A stretch of 14,708 bases of DNA from contig DAOUZG010000013.1 in the NCBI GenBank assembly GCA_030665705.1, positions 1-14,708 of the forward strand. Direction: 5' to 3'. This DNA comes from Deltaproteobacteria bacterium (GTDB lineage: Bacteria > Myxococcota_A > UBA9160 > SZUA-336). How positions within the stretch are numbered: the stretch's first letter is position 1; the number at the start of each line of letters is the position of its first letter. A model generated the notes under the pieces. The model did no database searches, was not told the DNA's origin, and saw only the letters and a list, made by a program, of their open reading frames with translations. Positions 7,393 through 13,711 of this stretch are shown here, in pieces. A program made the translations under genes and the position numbers.

Positions 7393-7420
7393 GAGCCCCG
7401 ACGAGCAATCGCCGGGGCTC
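7393..7420 (+). terminator. perfect 8-bp hairpin in the CBS-nadE spacer
   Basis: GAGCCCCG (7393-7400) pairs perfectly with CGGGGCTC (7413-7420) around a 12-nt loop, followed by CTCTATTCT. Just upstream, GGGGCC-TT-GGCCCC (7375-7388) is another palindrome. Together they fill the middle of the 227-bp spacer between the CBS gene and nadE. It could be a terminator for read-through from upstream or a structured leader for nadE; the sequence does not decide. Confidence 0.4.
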
Positions 7421-7499
7421 CTCTATTCTGGCGAAAACTCGGGTGCCGAATCCTTCCGGTGCGCCTGCGGACCCCCCGGCCCTCGGCTAACCTCGCTCC

Positions 7500-9155
7500 G
7501 TGTCGTTCCGCGTGGCTCTTGGCCAGATCAACACCACAATCGGGGATTTCAATGGGAACCTCTTGCGCATGCGCAGCGTGGTTGCCCGGGCGGGTGCGGC
7601 CGGCGCGCACCTCGTTCTCTTCCCCGAGCTCGCCCTTTCGGGATATCCGCCGATGGACCTACTCGAGCGTCCGACGTTCCTGCGTGATCAGGAGCGGGTT
7701 TTGCGTGAGCTTGCGGCCGAGTCTCGCGACATCGCCGTCGTCACCGGCGCGGTCGTTCCGGCCTCCGAGGGGCGGCGTAAGTCGATTGCCAATGCCGCCG
7801 TTGCCCTCGAGGGAGGCGAGATCGTTCACATCCAGTCGAAGACCCTGCTCCCTTCCTACGACGTGTTCGACGAATCGCGCTACTTCCAGCCTGCCGACGA
7901 GCGCAGGCCCTGGAGCTTCCGCGGGCACCGCGTCGGACTCACGATCTGCGAGGACGTCTGGAACTCGGAGTTCCGGGGGACCTCCCATCCTTATCCGGTC
8001 GACCCGGTTGAGGAGTGTGTGCGCGCCGGGGCCGACATCATCCTCACCGTGTCGGCTTCACCTTGGGAGCAGGAAAAGATCGAGCTTCGCGAGTCGATCG
8101 TTCGCAACGCAGCCGACCGGCACCACGTACCCTTTGTCTTCTGCAACCTCGTTGGCGGGAACGACGAGCTCATCTTCGACGGGGCGAGCTTCGTCACGGA
8201 CCGAGTCGGTCGCGTAATCTCCCGGCTGGCGCGCTTCGCGGAGGACCTCCAGATCGTCGATCCGTTCGAGGACGATCGGCCAGCGGTCGGCCCGCTCGAG
8301 TCCGACGTGGAGCTCCTCGAGCGCGCGCTGGTCCTCGGAATTCGCGACTACCTTCACAAGCTCGGGCTCGAGCGGGTCGTCGTGGGCCTCTCGGGCGGGG
8401 TGGATTCGGCGGTGACCGCCTATCTTGCGACGCTCGCGTTGGGGCCCGAAAACGTCGTCGCCGTCTTGATGCCCGGGCCGTTTTCGTCGGAGCACAGCGT
8501 GACCGACGCGCGCGCCCTGGCCGAGAACCTCGGGATCGAGCCCCGGCTCGTTCGAATCGACTCCATCTACAAGACGTTCCTGGAATCCTACCGGGAGCTG
8601 TTCGGGGCGTCGGAGAGCTACGGCGTCACCCAGGAGAATCTTCAGGCCCGCATTCGGGGCACGTTGCTCATGTCCATCAGCAACCACGAGGGACGGATCG
8701 TGCTGGCGACCGGGAACAAGAGCGAGCTCTCGGTCGGCTACACGACGCTCTACGGGGACCTCCTCGGAGGTCTCGCGGTGGTTGCCGACGTCTACAAGCG
8801 GGACGTCTACCGCCTGGCCCGGAACGCGAACCGAGATGCCGAGACGATTCCAGAGCGTATTCTCGAAAAGCCCCCGTCCGCTGAGCTTGCACCGGGGCAG
8901 CAGGACACCGACACGCTTCCGCCTTACGAGGTTCTCGATCACATCTTGGCGCAGGTCATCGAGCGCGGGCTTCCGGCCGATGAGATCCAGCCCCCCGGGG
9001 GATCCGATCAGAAGACGGTGCAGTGGGTTCTCGATCAGATCGATCGCAACGAGTACAAGCGGCGACAGGCGCCGACCGTGCTCCGCGTGAGTCCGAAAGC
9101 CTTTGGAACCGGACGGCGCGTTCCGATCGTGCATCGCAGCGGCTGGGGCCGTTAG
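7500..9155 (+). CDS. nadE: glutamine-dependent NAD+ synthetase
   Basis: Last step of NAD biosynthesis: deamido-NAD + ATP + glutamine (or ammonia) to NAD. 551 residues in two domains. The N-terminal nitrilase-type glutaminase (about 1-255) has the catalytic triad E43 (FPELALSGYPP), K114 (SKTLLPSYDVFDE) and C150 (TICEDVW). The C-terminal ATP-pyrophosphatase synthetase (about 270-551) has the P-loop SGGVDSA (298-304), TGNKSELSVGYTTLYGD, and the C-terminal EYKRRQAPTVLRVSPKAFG. It is complete, so it should use glutamine directly. The GTG at 7500 is the only start that fits the domain edge (FRVALGQIN), but no Shine-Dalgarno sequence is visible before it. A TAACCT at 7488-7493 would put a transcript start almost at the GTG, so leaderless expression is possible. 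The metallopeptidase gene follows after 13 bp, probably on the same transcript. Confidence 0.96.
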   Translation: MSFRVALGQINTTIGDFNGNLLRMRSVVARAGAAGAHLVLFPELALSGYPPMDLLERPTFLRDQERVLRELAAESRDIAVVTGAVVPASEGRRKSIANAAVALEGGEIVHIQSKTLLPSYDVFDESRYFQPADERRPWSFRGHRVGLTICEDVWNSEFRGTSHPYPVDPVEECVRAGADIILTVSASPWEQEKIELRESIVRNAADRHHVPFVFCNLVGGNDELIFDGASFVTDRVGRVISRLARFAEDLQIVDPFEDDRPAVGPLESDVELLERALVLGIRDYLHKLGLERVVVGLSGGVDSAVTAYLATLALGPENVVAVLMPGPFSSEHSVTDARALAENLGIEPRLVRIDSIYKTFLESYRELFGASESYGVTQENLQARIRGTLLMSISNHEGRIVLATGNKSELSVGYTTLYGDLLGGLAVVADVYKRDVYRLARNANRDAETIPERILEKPPSAELAPGQQDTDTLPPYEVLDHILAQVIERGLPADEIQPPGGSDQKTVQWVLDQIDRNEYKRRQAPTVLRVSPKAFGTGRRVPIVHRSGWGR

Positions 9156-9168
9156 CGTAGGGGTGGCG

Positions 9169-10551
9169 GTGAAGGGGGGGTGGCGACGGCGCCCGGGAAG
9201 GGCGGGGGCCGCGATGGTCCTGATCCTCTCGGTTCTCGCGCTCGCCTGTGTGCGGCCTCCGGCGCTCCCGGAAGCCTCCGATCCGATGCAGGACCTCAAG
9301 GACCTGGCGAGCACGCTCCGGGGGCTTCCCTTTCTGGAGCCCGTCCGCGTGGAATGGATCGGGAGCGAGCAGATTCCCGAGATCGCACGGACCGAGGTCG
9401 AAGAGGTCTTCGACCCGGAGTACGTGACGGCCTACCGGGACGCCTACGCTGCGCTCGGGCTGCTGCCGGCAGATATCGACCTGTTGGAGACGGTTCTGGC
9501 GCTCCAGGAGGAGCAGCTCGTGGGCCTCTACAGCGTTGCCCGGAAGACGCTGTACGTGGTCGTCAAGCGTCCGGGGGAACAGGGCCCGCCCATGATCATC
9601 GTGCACGAGTTGGTCCACGCGCTTCAGCATCAGCACTTCGCGCGTACGGTCGTGATTCTCCAGGGGCTCCAGCACAACGACGATGTCGTCTCCGCTCTCA
9701 GCGCAGCCGTGGAAGGGGATGCCTCGCTGACGATGCTCGCAGTGGACGAGAACTTCGCTGCCGACCGGAGCGTCGAGACGGCGGAGCAGTTCCGCAATGC
9801 GATGCTCGTGGACCTCGAGTTCCCCACCGGAGTACTCGCCGAGGTCCCCCGTCTCCTGCGCATCTCTCTTATCGCACCGTATGCCTACGGAGTCGTGCTT
9901 GCTGCGGAGCGCTTCACGGAAGAGGGGACCGCCGGACTCGACGCCCTAATTGGGGACCCACCGCTGTCGACCGTCCCGTTCCTCTTTCCCGGCGCGGAGG
10001 AATCGGTCGACTTCGTGCGGCTCCCCCTCTCCTGGATCGAATCCGAGGTGGAGCCCCTGGGCTGCGAACTCGGTCACCACAACGTCGCCGGCGCTCTCAC
10101 GCTTCGGGTCTTCTTCGAGGAGTTCGCGCCCGGCTTGGACGGAGACCCATTTCTTCGGGCCTGGCGTGGGGACCGGTTCCTCCACCTGCGCTGCCCCCAG
10201 GGGTCGCGCGTGATCTGGCTGCTGCGCTGGAAGGACGGTAAGGCCGCTCGAAGCTTCGCCGAAGCCTACCGGGGATCTAGCCGGCTGGTCGCCGAGCGTG
10301 CCGATCTTCCCGCCGTCCCGGAGGTAGTCGTAGCAGGCGTCTCGACGGTGGTCGTCTCTCCGTCGCTGCGCCCTCTGGTGCCGGAGCTGATCGAACGGGC
10401 AGAGATCCGTCCGTACGCGTCGTTCTCCCGCTGGGTGGAGGAGGGCTGCTTCCCGGAGGCCGGTTGCCCCGAAGCGGAACCCTCTCCGGCCTTCGCTATC
10501 CTCCGAGAGGACGCCCCCGTAGCTCAGCTGGATAGAGCGGGAGACTTCTAA
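9169..10551 (+). CDS. predicted zinc metallopeptidase-like lipoprotein (HExxH), overlapping tRNA-Arg
   Basis: 460 residues from GTG 9169, chosen because AGGGG (9159-9163) lies 5 nt upstream; ATG 9214 is an alternative, and the frame is also open upstream inside nadE. The basic N-terminus (KGGWRRRPGR) and hydrophobic MVLILSVLALAC run into C27, resembling a lipoprotein signal. HELVH (146-150, in VHELVHALQHQHF) followed by VEGDA (E182) fits a gluzincin: two His and a downstream Glu as zinc ligands, with E147 catalytic. The pattern HELxHALQxQHF plus EGDA occurs in a broadly distributed, poorly studied family. Substrate unknown. The frame is uninterrupted into the tRNA-Arg gene: the last 13 codons (10513-10551) read PVAQLDRAGDF-type residues from tRNA sequence, and the TAA is in the tRNA anticodon loop. 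No stop occurs before the tRNA. Confidence 0.75.
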   Translation: MKGGWRRRPGRAGAAMVLILSVLALACVRPPALPEASDPMQDLKDLASTLRGLPFLEPVRVEWIGSEQIPEIARTEVEEVFDPEYVTAYRDAYAALGLLPADIDLLETVLALQEEQLVGLYSVARKTLYVVVKRPGEQGPPMIIVHELVHALQHQHFARTVVILQGLQHNDDVVSALSAAVEGDASLTMLAVDENFAADRSVETAEQFRNAMLVDLEFPTGVLAEVPRLLRISLIAPYAYGVVLAAERFTEEGTAGLDALIGDPPLSTVPFLFPGAEESVDFVRLPLSWIESEVEPLGCELGHHNVAGALTLRVFFEEFAPGLDGDPFLRAWRGDRFLHLRCPQGSRVIWLLRWKDGKAARSFAEAYRGSSRLVAERADLPAVPEVVVAGVSTVVVSPSLRPLVPELIERAEIRPYASFSRWVEEGCFPEAGCPEAEPSPAFAILREDAPVAQLDRAGDF

Positions 10552-10589
10552 TCTCCAGGTCCCAGGTTCGAGCCCTGGCGGGGGTGCCA
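10513..10589 (+). tRNA. tRNA-Arg (anticodon TCT)
   Basis: Cloverleaf: acceptor GCCCCCG (10513-10519) with CGGGGGT (10579-10585, first pair G-U), D stem GCTC/GAGC (10522-10525 and 10535-10538), anticodon stem GGAGA/TCTCC with loop CTTCTAA (anticodon TCT at 10547-10549), and T stem CCAGG/CCTGG around TTCGAGC. Discriminator G10586 and encoded CCA (10587-10589) follow. It decodes AGA and AGG, rare codons in such a GC-rich genome. No separate promoter is visible; its 5' half is also the 3' end of the upstream coding frame, so it is probably cut out of that transcript by RNase P. Confidence 0.95.
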
Positions 10590-10644
10590 GCCGGTCCTCT
10601 CTTCCCCCCAACCCTTCTCCGGACCGGCGGCGCGAGCCTCGCGC
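10590..10644. terminator. two hairpins between convergent transcripts (tRNA-Arg and GST-like gene)
   Basis: GCCGGTCC (10590-10597) pairs perfectly with GGACCGGC (10621-10628) around a 23-nt pyrimidine-rich loop, and GCGCGA (10630-10635) pairs with TCGCGC (10639-10644) around GCC. They fill almost all of the 61 bp between the tRNA 3' end and the stop of the minus-strand gene. The position suggests bidirectional termination; neither has a long U tract. Confidence 0.45.
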
Positions 10645-10650
10645 AACAGT

Positions 10651-11388
10651 TCACTTCCTCGGCGGCTTCTTCGCGGTCCTTGCCCTCCCTTTACTCCCGC
10701 CGTAAGTCGCTCGCAGGTACGCCACGATCTCGCGGGACTCGAACATCTCCGTTCCGCTGTTCGGGTCGACGAGATAGGGCACCATCATCCTGCCCGATCG
10801 CTCGATGAACGCCTCACGCCCCGGACTCCCCTTCGCCACGTTGTGGAGCAGGTACGGGATCTCGAGACTGCAGAGGACCTCCCGCGCGATCCGGCAGAAG
10901 GGCGACGCCTCGAAGCTATACAGCTCCAACGGTTTCTTCGGCGCCGTGGACGGCTCGTAAAACGTGCCCTGCATGAGCCGCATCACCGACGCTAGCCCCG
11001 CCGTGACGTCCGTGAGCAGCCCTGCCGAGAGGAGGAACGGGATCCTGCCGTCGCCGTAGGTGTCGAACAGGTACCGCACGATATCGTCGGACTCGTACAT
11101 CTCCTTTCCGGTGTTCGGGTCTGCGAGATAGGGGAACTGGACCTTCCCGCCCCGTTTCATCACCTCCTTGCGGAAGCGCGGCCCCTTCTTGGGGCAGGGA
11201 TAGATCATGGCTGTTAGATCCAGAATCGAGAGTGCCTCTCGCACCTTGCGGCAATAGGGACAGCCTTCGAAATCGAAAAGCTCCAGCGGCCTCTTGGGAC
11301 AATCCTCTACGTTCCCCACCCTTGACCCCAAGGCGAGCCGAGAGAGGGTCGCCGTGGCGGACGTTGCGACATCAAGCACGCGGTTCAT
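10651..11388 (-). CDS. tandem glutathione S-transferase N-terminal / glutaredoxin-like (thioredoxin-fold) protein
   Basis: 245 residues containing two repeats of one thioredoxin-fold GST-N domain: about 33-112 (KRPLELFDFEGCPYC...) and 151-230 (KKPLELYSFEASPFC...). Repeat 1 has a CPYC redox motif (43-46), cis-Pro P86 in FPYLADP and a glutathione-site-like ES (99-100). Repeat 2 has SPFC (162-165), P204 in VPYLVDP and ES (217-218), so it keeps one cysteine, as in monothiol glutaredoxins. There is no helical GST C-terminal domain and no signal peptide; the linker (113-150) is hydrophobic. The tail is Lys/Arg-rich. The start is ATG 11388, because GGAGGAAG (11394-11401, minus strand) is placed 5-7 nt upstream; a TTG at 11403 would put the SD inside the gene. 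Probably a thiol redox protein; partner unknown. Confidence 0.82.
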   Translation of the reverse strand: MNRVLDVATSATATLSRLALGSRVGNVEDCPKRPLELFDFEGCPYCRKVREALSILDLTAMIYPCPKKGPRFRKEVMKRGGKVQFPYLADPNTGKEMYESDDIVRYLFDTYGDGRIPFLLSAGLLTDVTAGLASVMRLMQGTFYEPSTAPKKPLELYSFEASPFCRIAREVLCSLEIPYLLHNVAKGSPGREAFIERSGRMMVPYLVDPNSGTEMFESREIVAYLRATYGGSKGRARTAKKPPRK

Positions 11389-11518
11389 GACATCTTCCTC
11401 CAAGGGTGCCCTGCATTCATTTCAAGCAGGTCTTTCATTCGTACCCCCGTCCATCGGGGCGATCCTACCCGATCCCGGGGCGGCGGATCCGAAGGGGAAA
11501 GCGTCTGAGCCCTGCCCG

Positions 11519-11550
11519 CGCTGGCAGTGCTTCACGCTGGCAGTGCTTCA
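11519..11550. repeat. perfect 16-nt tandem duplication across the acyltransferase stop codon
   Basis: CGCTGGCAGTGCTTCA is present at 11519-11534 and again at 11535-11550 with no gap. On the minus strand the unit reads TGAAGCACTGCCAGCG, and the acyltransferase stop TGA (11550-11548) is the first codon of the first unit, so the second copy is entirely untranslated. The rest of the 159-bp spacer (11389-11547) shows no clear promoter or gene. Confidence 0.9.
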
Positions 11551-12306
11551 GACACGGGTATCTGCGAATCCTCGAGCCGCTGACGGGCGGAAATCTTGGT
11601 GCGGCTCTCCGACCGCCTCTTGCATCTCGAACAGCAATGCCATGATACGCTCGCCGAGTTTGCGGCGTATGTCTTCGCACTCCTCCCGCGACGCCCCAGC
11701 GGGCACGAATATCGGCTGACCGTAGCCGAAGCAGATGCGCGAGAAGGGTAGCGGCACGAGTGTGCGATCCCAATTGCGCGCAAGAACCTTCCGGCTCATC
11801 CAGAAGGCACACGGTACGAGCGGTCGGCCCGTTTCTCGGGCCAACAAGACGATCCCAATCTTTGGCTCGCCATAAGGTCCGCGCGGGGCATCGCAGACCA
11901 GTCCCCCGGACGCGATGCCTTCCCGGAGGAATGGGATCATCTCCTGGAGGGCTTCCTTGCCTCCTCGCGAGCTCGAACCCCGTATGGGTCGGAATCCGAA
12001 TCGACGAAGGATCGCGCTCACCAGCTCGCCGTCGCGACTACGGCTGGCCATAATGACGCCGTTCCGATCGCGAAAATGGTGAATGAAATAAATCAATCCC
12101 TGGTGAAATGAGACGAAGATCGTTGTCTCGCCTCGAAGTCTGCAACCGTCGTGCTCCTCGTGGAATACCCGCTTGCTGGAGGTCCAGCCTGCGAGTCTCA
12201 GATACCAGTCGAGGAGGAGCGGAACGAGCCAGAGCAGAATGCGGAAGCCAAGCGAGGTTGAGATCTGGCCACTGGAGGTCAGGGGTTCGAAAGAACGGGT
12301 CTTCAA
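11548..12306 (-). CDS. lysophospholipid acyltransferase family protein (DUF374)
   Basis: Matches the DUF374 branch of the LPLAT acyltransferases, envelope lipid enzymes often next to lipid A or KDO genes. Key segments: a hydrophobic membrane helix (about 20-40, FRILLWLVPLLLDWYL), VSFHQ (H68, the usual catalytic His position), SRSRDGELVS (88-97), RGSSSRGGKEAL (109-120) and CDAPRGPYGEPKIG (138-151, usually xDGPRGP). The D-to-A change in that last motif is mild. The frame is open to a GTG at 12486, but the first 60 codons of that longer version are Arg/Gly-rich and unlike the family. TTG 12306 (AAGGA about 11 nt upstream) gives 252 residues, near family size, and is a tentative start. It probably acylates a lipid at the inner membrane; the substrate is unknown. 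Confidence 0.82.
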   Translation of the reverse strand: MKTRSFEPLTSSGQISTSLGFRILLWLVPLLLDWYLRLAGWTSSKRVFHEEHDGCRLRGETTIFVSFHQGLIYFIHHFRDRNGVIMASRSRDGELVSAILRRFGFRPIRGSSSRGGKEALQEMIPFLREGIASGGLVCDAPRGPYGEPKIGIVLLARETGRPLVPCAFWMSRKVLARNWDRTLVPLPFSRICFGYGQPIFVPAGASREECEDIRRKLGERIMALLFEMQEAVGEPHQDFRPSAARGFADTRV

Positions 12307-12518
12307 GGCAAGCTGATTCCTTTGTGCCTCGCTGAGAAGCGTCTGGAGTTGACCCCCCTCCGCTGCGGTGGTTTCCAGTCTAGCTCTAACGACCCGCTCA
12401 ACCGGACGTCCCCGAAACCGACACCCTGCACCACGGTCCAGCCAGCCCCGGCCGCCCGCTCGAGCCGGTCCCGCGCGCTGCCGCACCTCCCCCAGCCGAC
12501 AAGGCGTCCGTCCTTCTC

Positions 12519-13133
12519 TCAGGCGGGGCCTATGACCCGGATTCTCTGCTGCATCACGCGATCAATGATACCGAAGTCCTTCGCCTCTTCGGGAGACATG
12601 AAGTAGTCGCGCTCCGTGCTCTTCTCGATCTCTTCCATCGGTCGGCCCGTGTGACACGCGAGGATTTCGTTCAGGTTTCGGCAGAGCGCCAGGATCTCTT
12701 CCGCCTGGATGTGGATATCCGTCGCCTGTCCTTGGGCCCCACTGTGGAATTCATGAATCATGATCCGCGCGTTCGGGAGTGCCAATCGCTTCCCTGCAGC
12801 CCCGGCCGCGAGTAGTATGGCTCCCATCCCCTGAGCCTGCCCGACACAAATCGTCTCGAGATCGGGGTGGACATACTGCATCGCGTCGTAGATCCCGAGC
12901 CCCGCCGTGACCTCCCCTCCGGACGTGTTGATATACAGGTGGATGGGCTTCTCCGGGTCTTCGGCCTCGAGAAAAAGAAGCTGTGCGATCACCAAGTTCG
13001 CCACGTCGTCAGAAATCGGACTTCCCAGGAAGATGATCCTTTCCTTGAGCAAGCGGGAGTAAATATCATAGGCACGTTCGCCGTGCGCCGACTCCTCGAT
13101 CACGGTCGGAATCAGCATGTCTTTGCAGTCCAT
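12519..13133 (-). CDS. ClpP-family protein lacking the catalytic serine (ClpR-like)
   Basis: 204 residues, clearly ClpP by fold: [20 protein letters not shown] (18-37), [12 protein letters not shown] (77-88), [17 protein letters not shown] (132-148) and [19 protein letters not shown] (173-191). In E. coli the triad is S97, H122, D171. Here the equivalent positions, with identical spacing of 25 and 49, are G102, H127 and D176: the GQAASMGA block reads GQAQGMGA, codons CAG GGG ATG. The SPGG oxyanion block reads TSGG (70-73), and the QPLGG after the His is EFHSG. It is therefore probably a non-peptidase ring subunit or a regulator of another ClpP. ATG 13133 starts it (GGAGGAGG about 16 nt upstream, rather far); ATG 13118 is possible. 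The frame is open to 13529, but that part is not ClpP. No clpX or tig lies next to it. Confidence 0.88.
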   Translation of the reverse strand: MDCKDMLIPTVIEESAHGERAYDIYSRLLKERIIFLGSPISDDVANLVIAQLLFLEAEDPEKPIHLYINTSGGEVTAGLGIYDAMQYVHPDLETICVGQAQGMGAILLAAGAAGKRLALPNARIMIHEFHSGAQGQATDIHIQAEEILALCRNLNEILACHTGRPMEEIEKSTERDYFMSPEEAKDFGIIDRVMQQRIRVIGPA

Positions 13134-13355
13134 CCGCGGGGCCGCCCAACCTCCTCCGCAGTGGGTTCTGAGGAGGATGGATCCCTCGGGGCCATTGAAC
13201 ACCCTCCCACGACCAGGATCACCCAGACGCCAGAACTGAATCGCCCGCTCAGAGCGGCCTCCCCGGGTGCCGTGCTGCCAACCAGGGCTCGCCACGACGG
13301 GCTTTCCTAGGATAGCGGTACCGCAAGGGAATGCAGCCTTGTCAAGGCGACCGAC

Positions 13356-13568
13356 GTGGCGGTCGCCGACACCCCGGGCAATTTCCTGAGGCAGCGGGTG
13401 CTTCCACGACCGTTGCCTCACTGGTGCCTGACCACCCTCCGGGACAAGCCGATCGAGATCGATCCGAAGGTGATCAGCCACGGCCGCTTCGTCACCTCCC
13501 AGTGGGTGCAGGTCGCCCTGCTCCGGCAACTCTCGCGGCAGATTCGTCAGCGGATCCGGCGCCCTCCG
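13356..13568 (+). pseudogene. remnant of an IS1380-family transposase C-terminus
   Basis: This frame reads [18 protein letters not shown], then [20 protein letters not shown], then [20 protein letters not shown] and RQRIRRPP. From memory, IS1380-type transposases end with a GNFLR..LP....HWSLTTLREKLIKIGAKVV.HGRYVTFQ.AEVAVPR.LF..IL.RI..LRPP pattern; the order and spacing match while many conserved residues have changed (K-L-I-K to K-P-I-E, AEVAVPR to VQVALLR). A TAG at 13308-13310 closes the frame upstream, so only about 80-85 codons of a roughly 450-residue protein remain. I find no terminal inverted repeats. The segment lies in the 578-bp gap between clpP and the SPFH gene; nothing else coding is evident there. 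Confidence 0.6.
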
Positions 13569-13711
13569 TTGAGCGCAGCGTCTTGGGCTACCGCGAGCGC
13601 GCGTCGGGCTCGTGCGGTTGGCGACTCGTTGCTGAAGGGGAAGTCGCCTTGTACCCTCGTCTCCAGGGGCCGAAGTCGAGTGGCTCCGAGCCTCACCGAA
13701 GAGGAGGGATT

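Noticed and set aside
8058..9314. Long minus-strand open frame (418 codons) opposite nadE
   Set aside because: It is a shadow produced by GC-rich codon use in nadE, whose protein is fully accounted for by two catalytic domains on the plus strand.
12268..12306. tRNA-like stretch AGGTCAGGGGTTCGAA on the plus strand inside the acyltransferase gene
   Set aside because: It resembles a variable loop plus T arm, but the sequence after TTCGAAA (GAACG) cannot pair with AGGGG and no anticodon or acceptor stem can be drawn on either strand. Treated as chance.
13300..13345. TTGACA on the minus strand (13345-13340) as a -35 box for clpP
   Set aside because: No acceptable -10 lies 16-18 nt downstream (GGTACC at 17), TATCCT is 25 nt away, and the site is about 207 nt from the clpP start within the transposase remnant. 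Too weak to annotate.
13134..13529. Long N-terminal extension of the ClpP frame (to 13529)
   Set aside because: The added ~130 residues are Arg/Gly-rich, lack any ClpP similarity, and are antisense to the transposase remnant. ClpP proteins normally start at the equivalent of [10 protein letters not shown].
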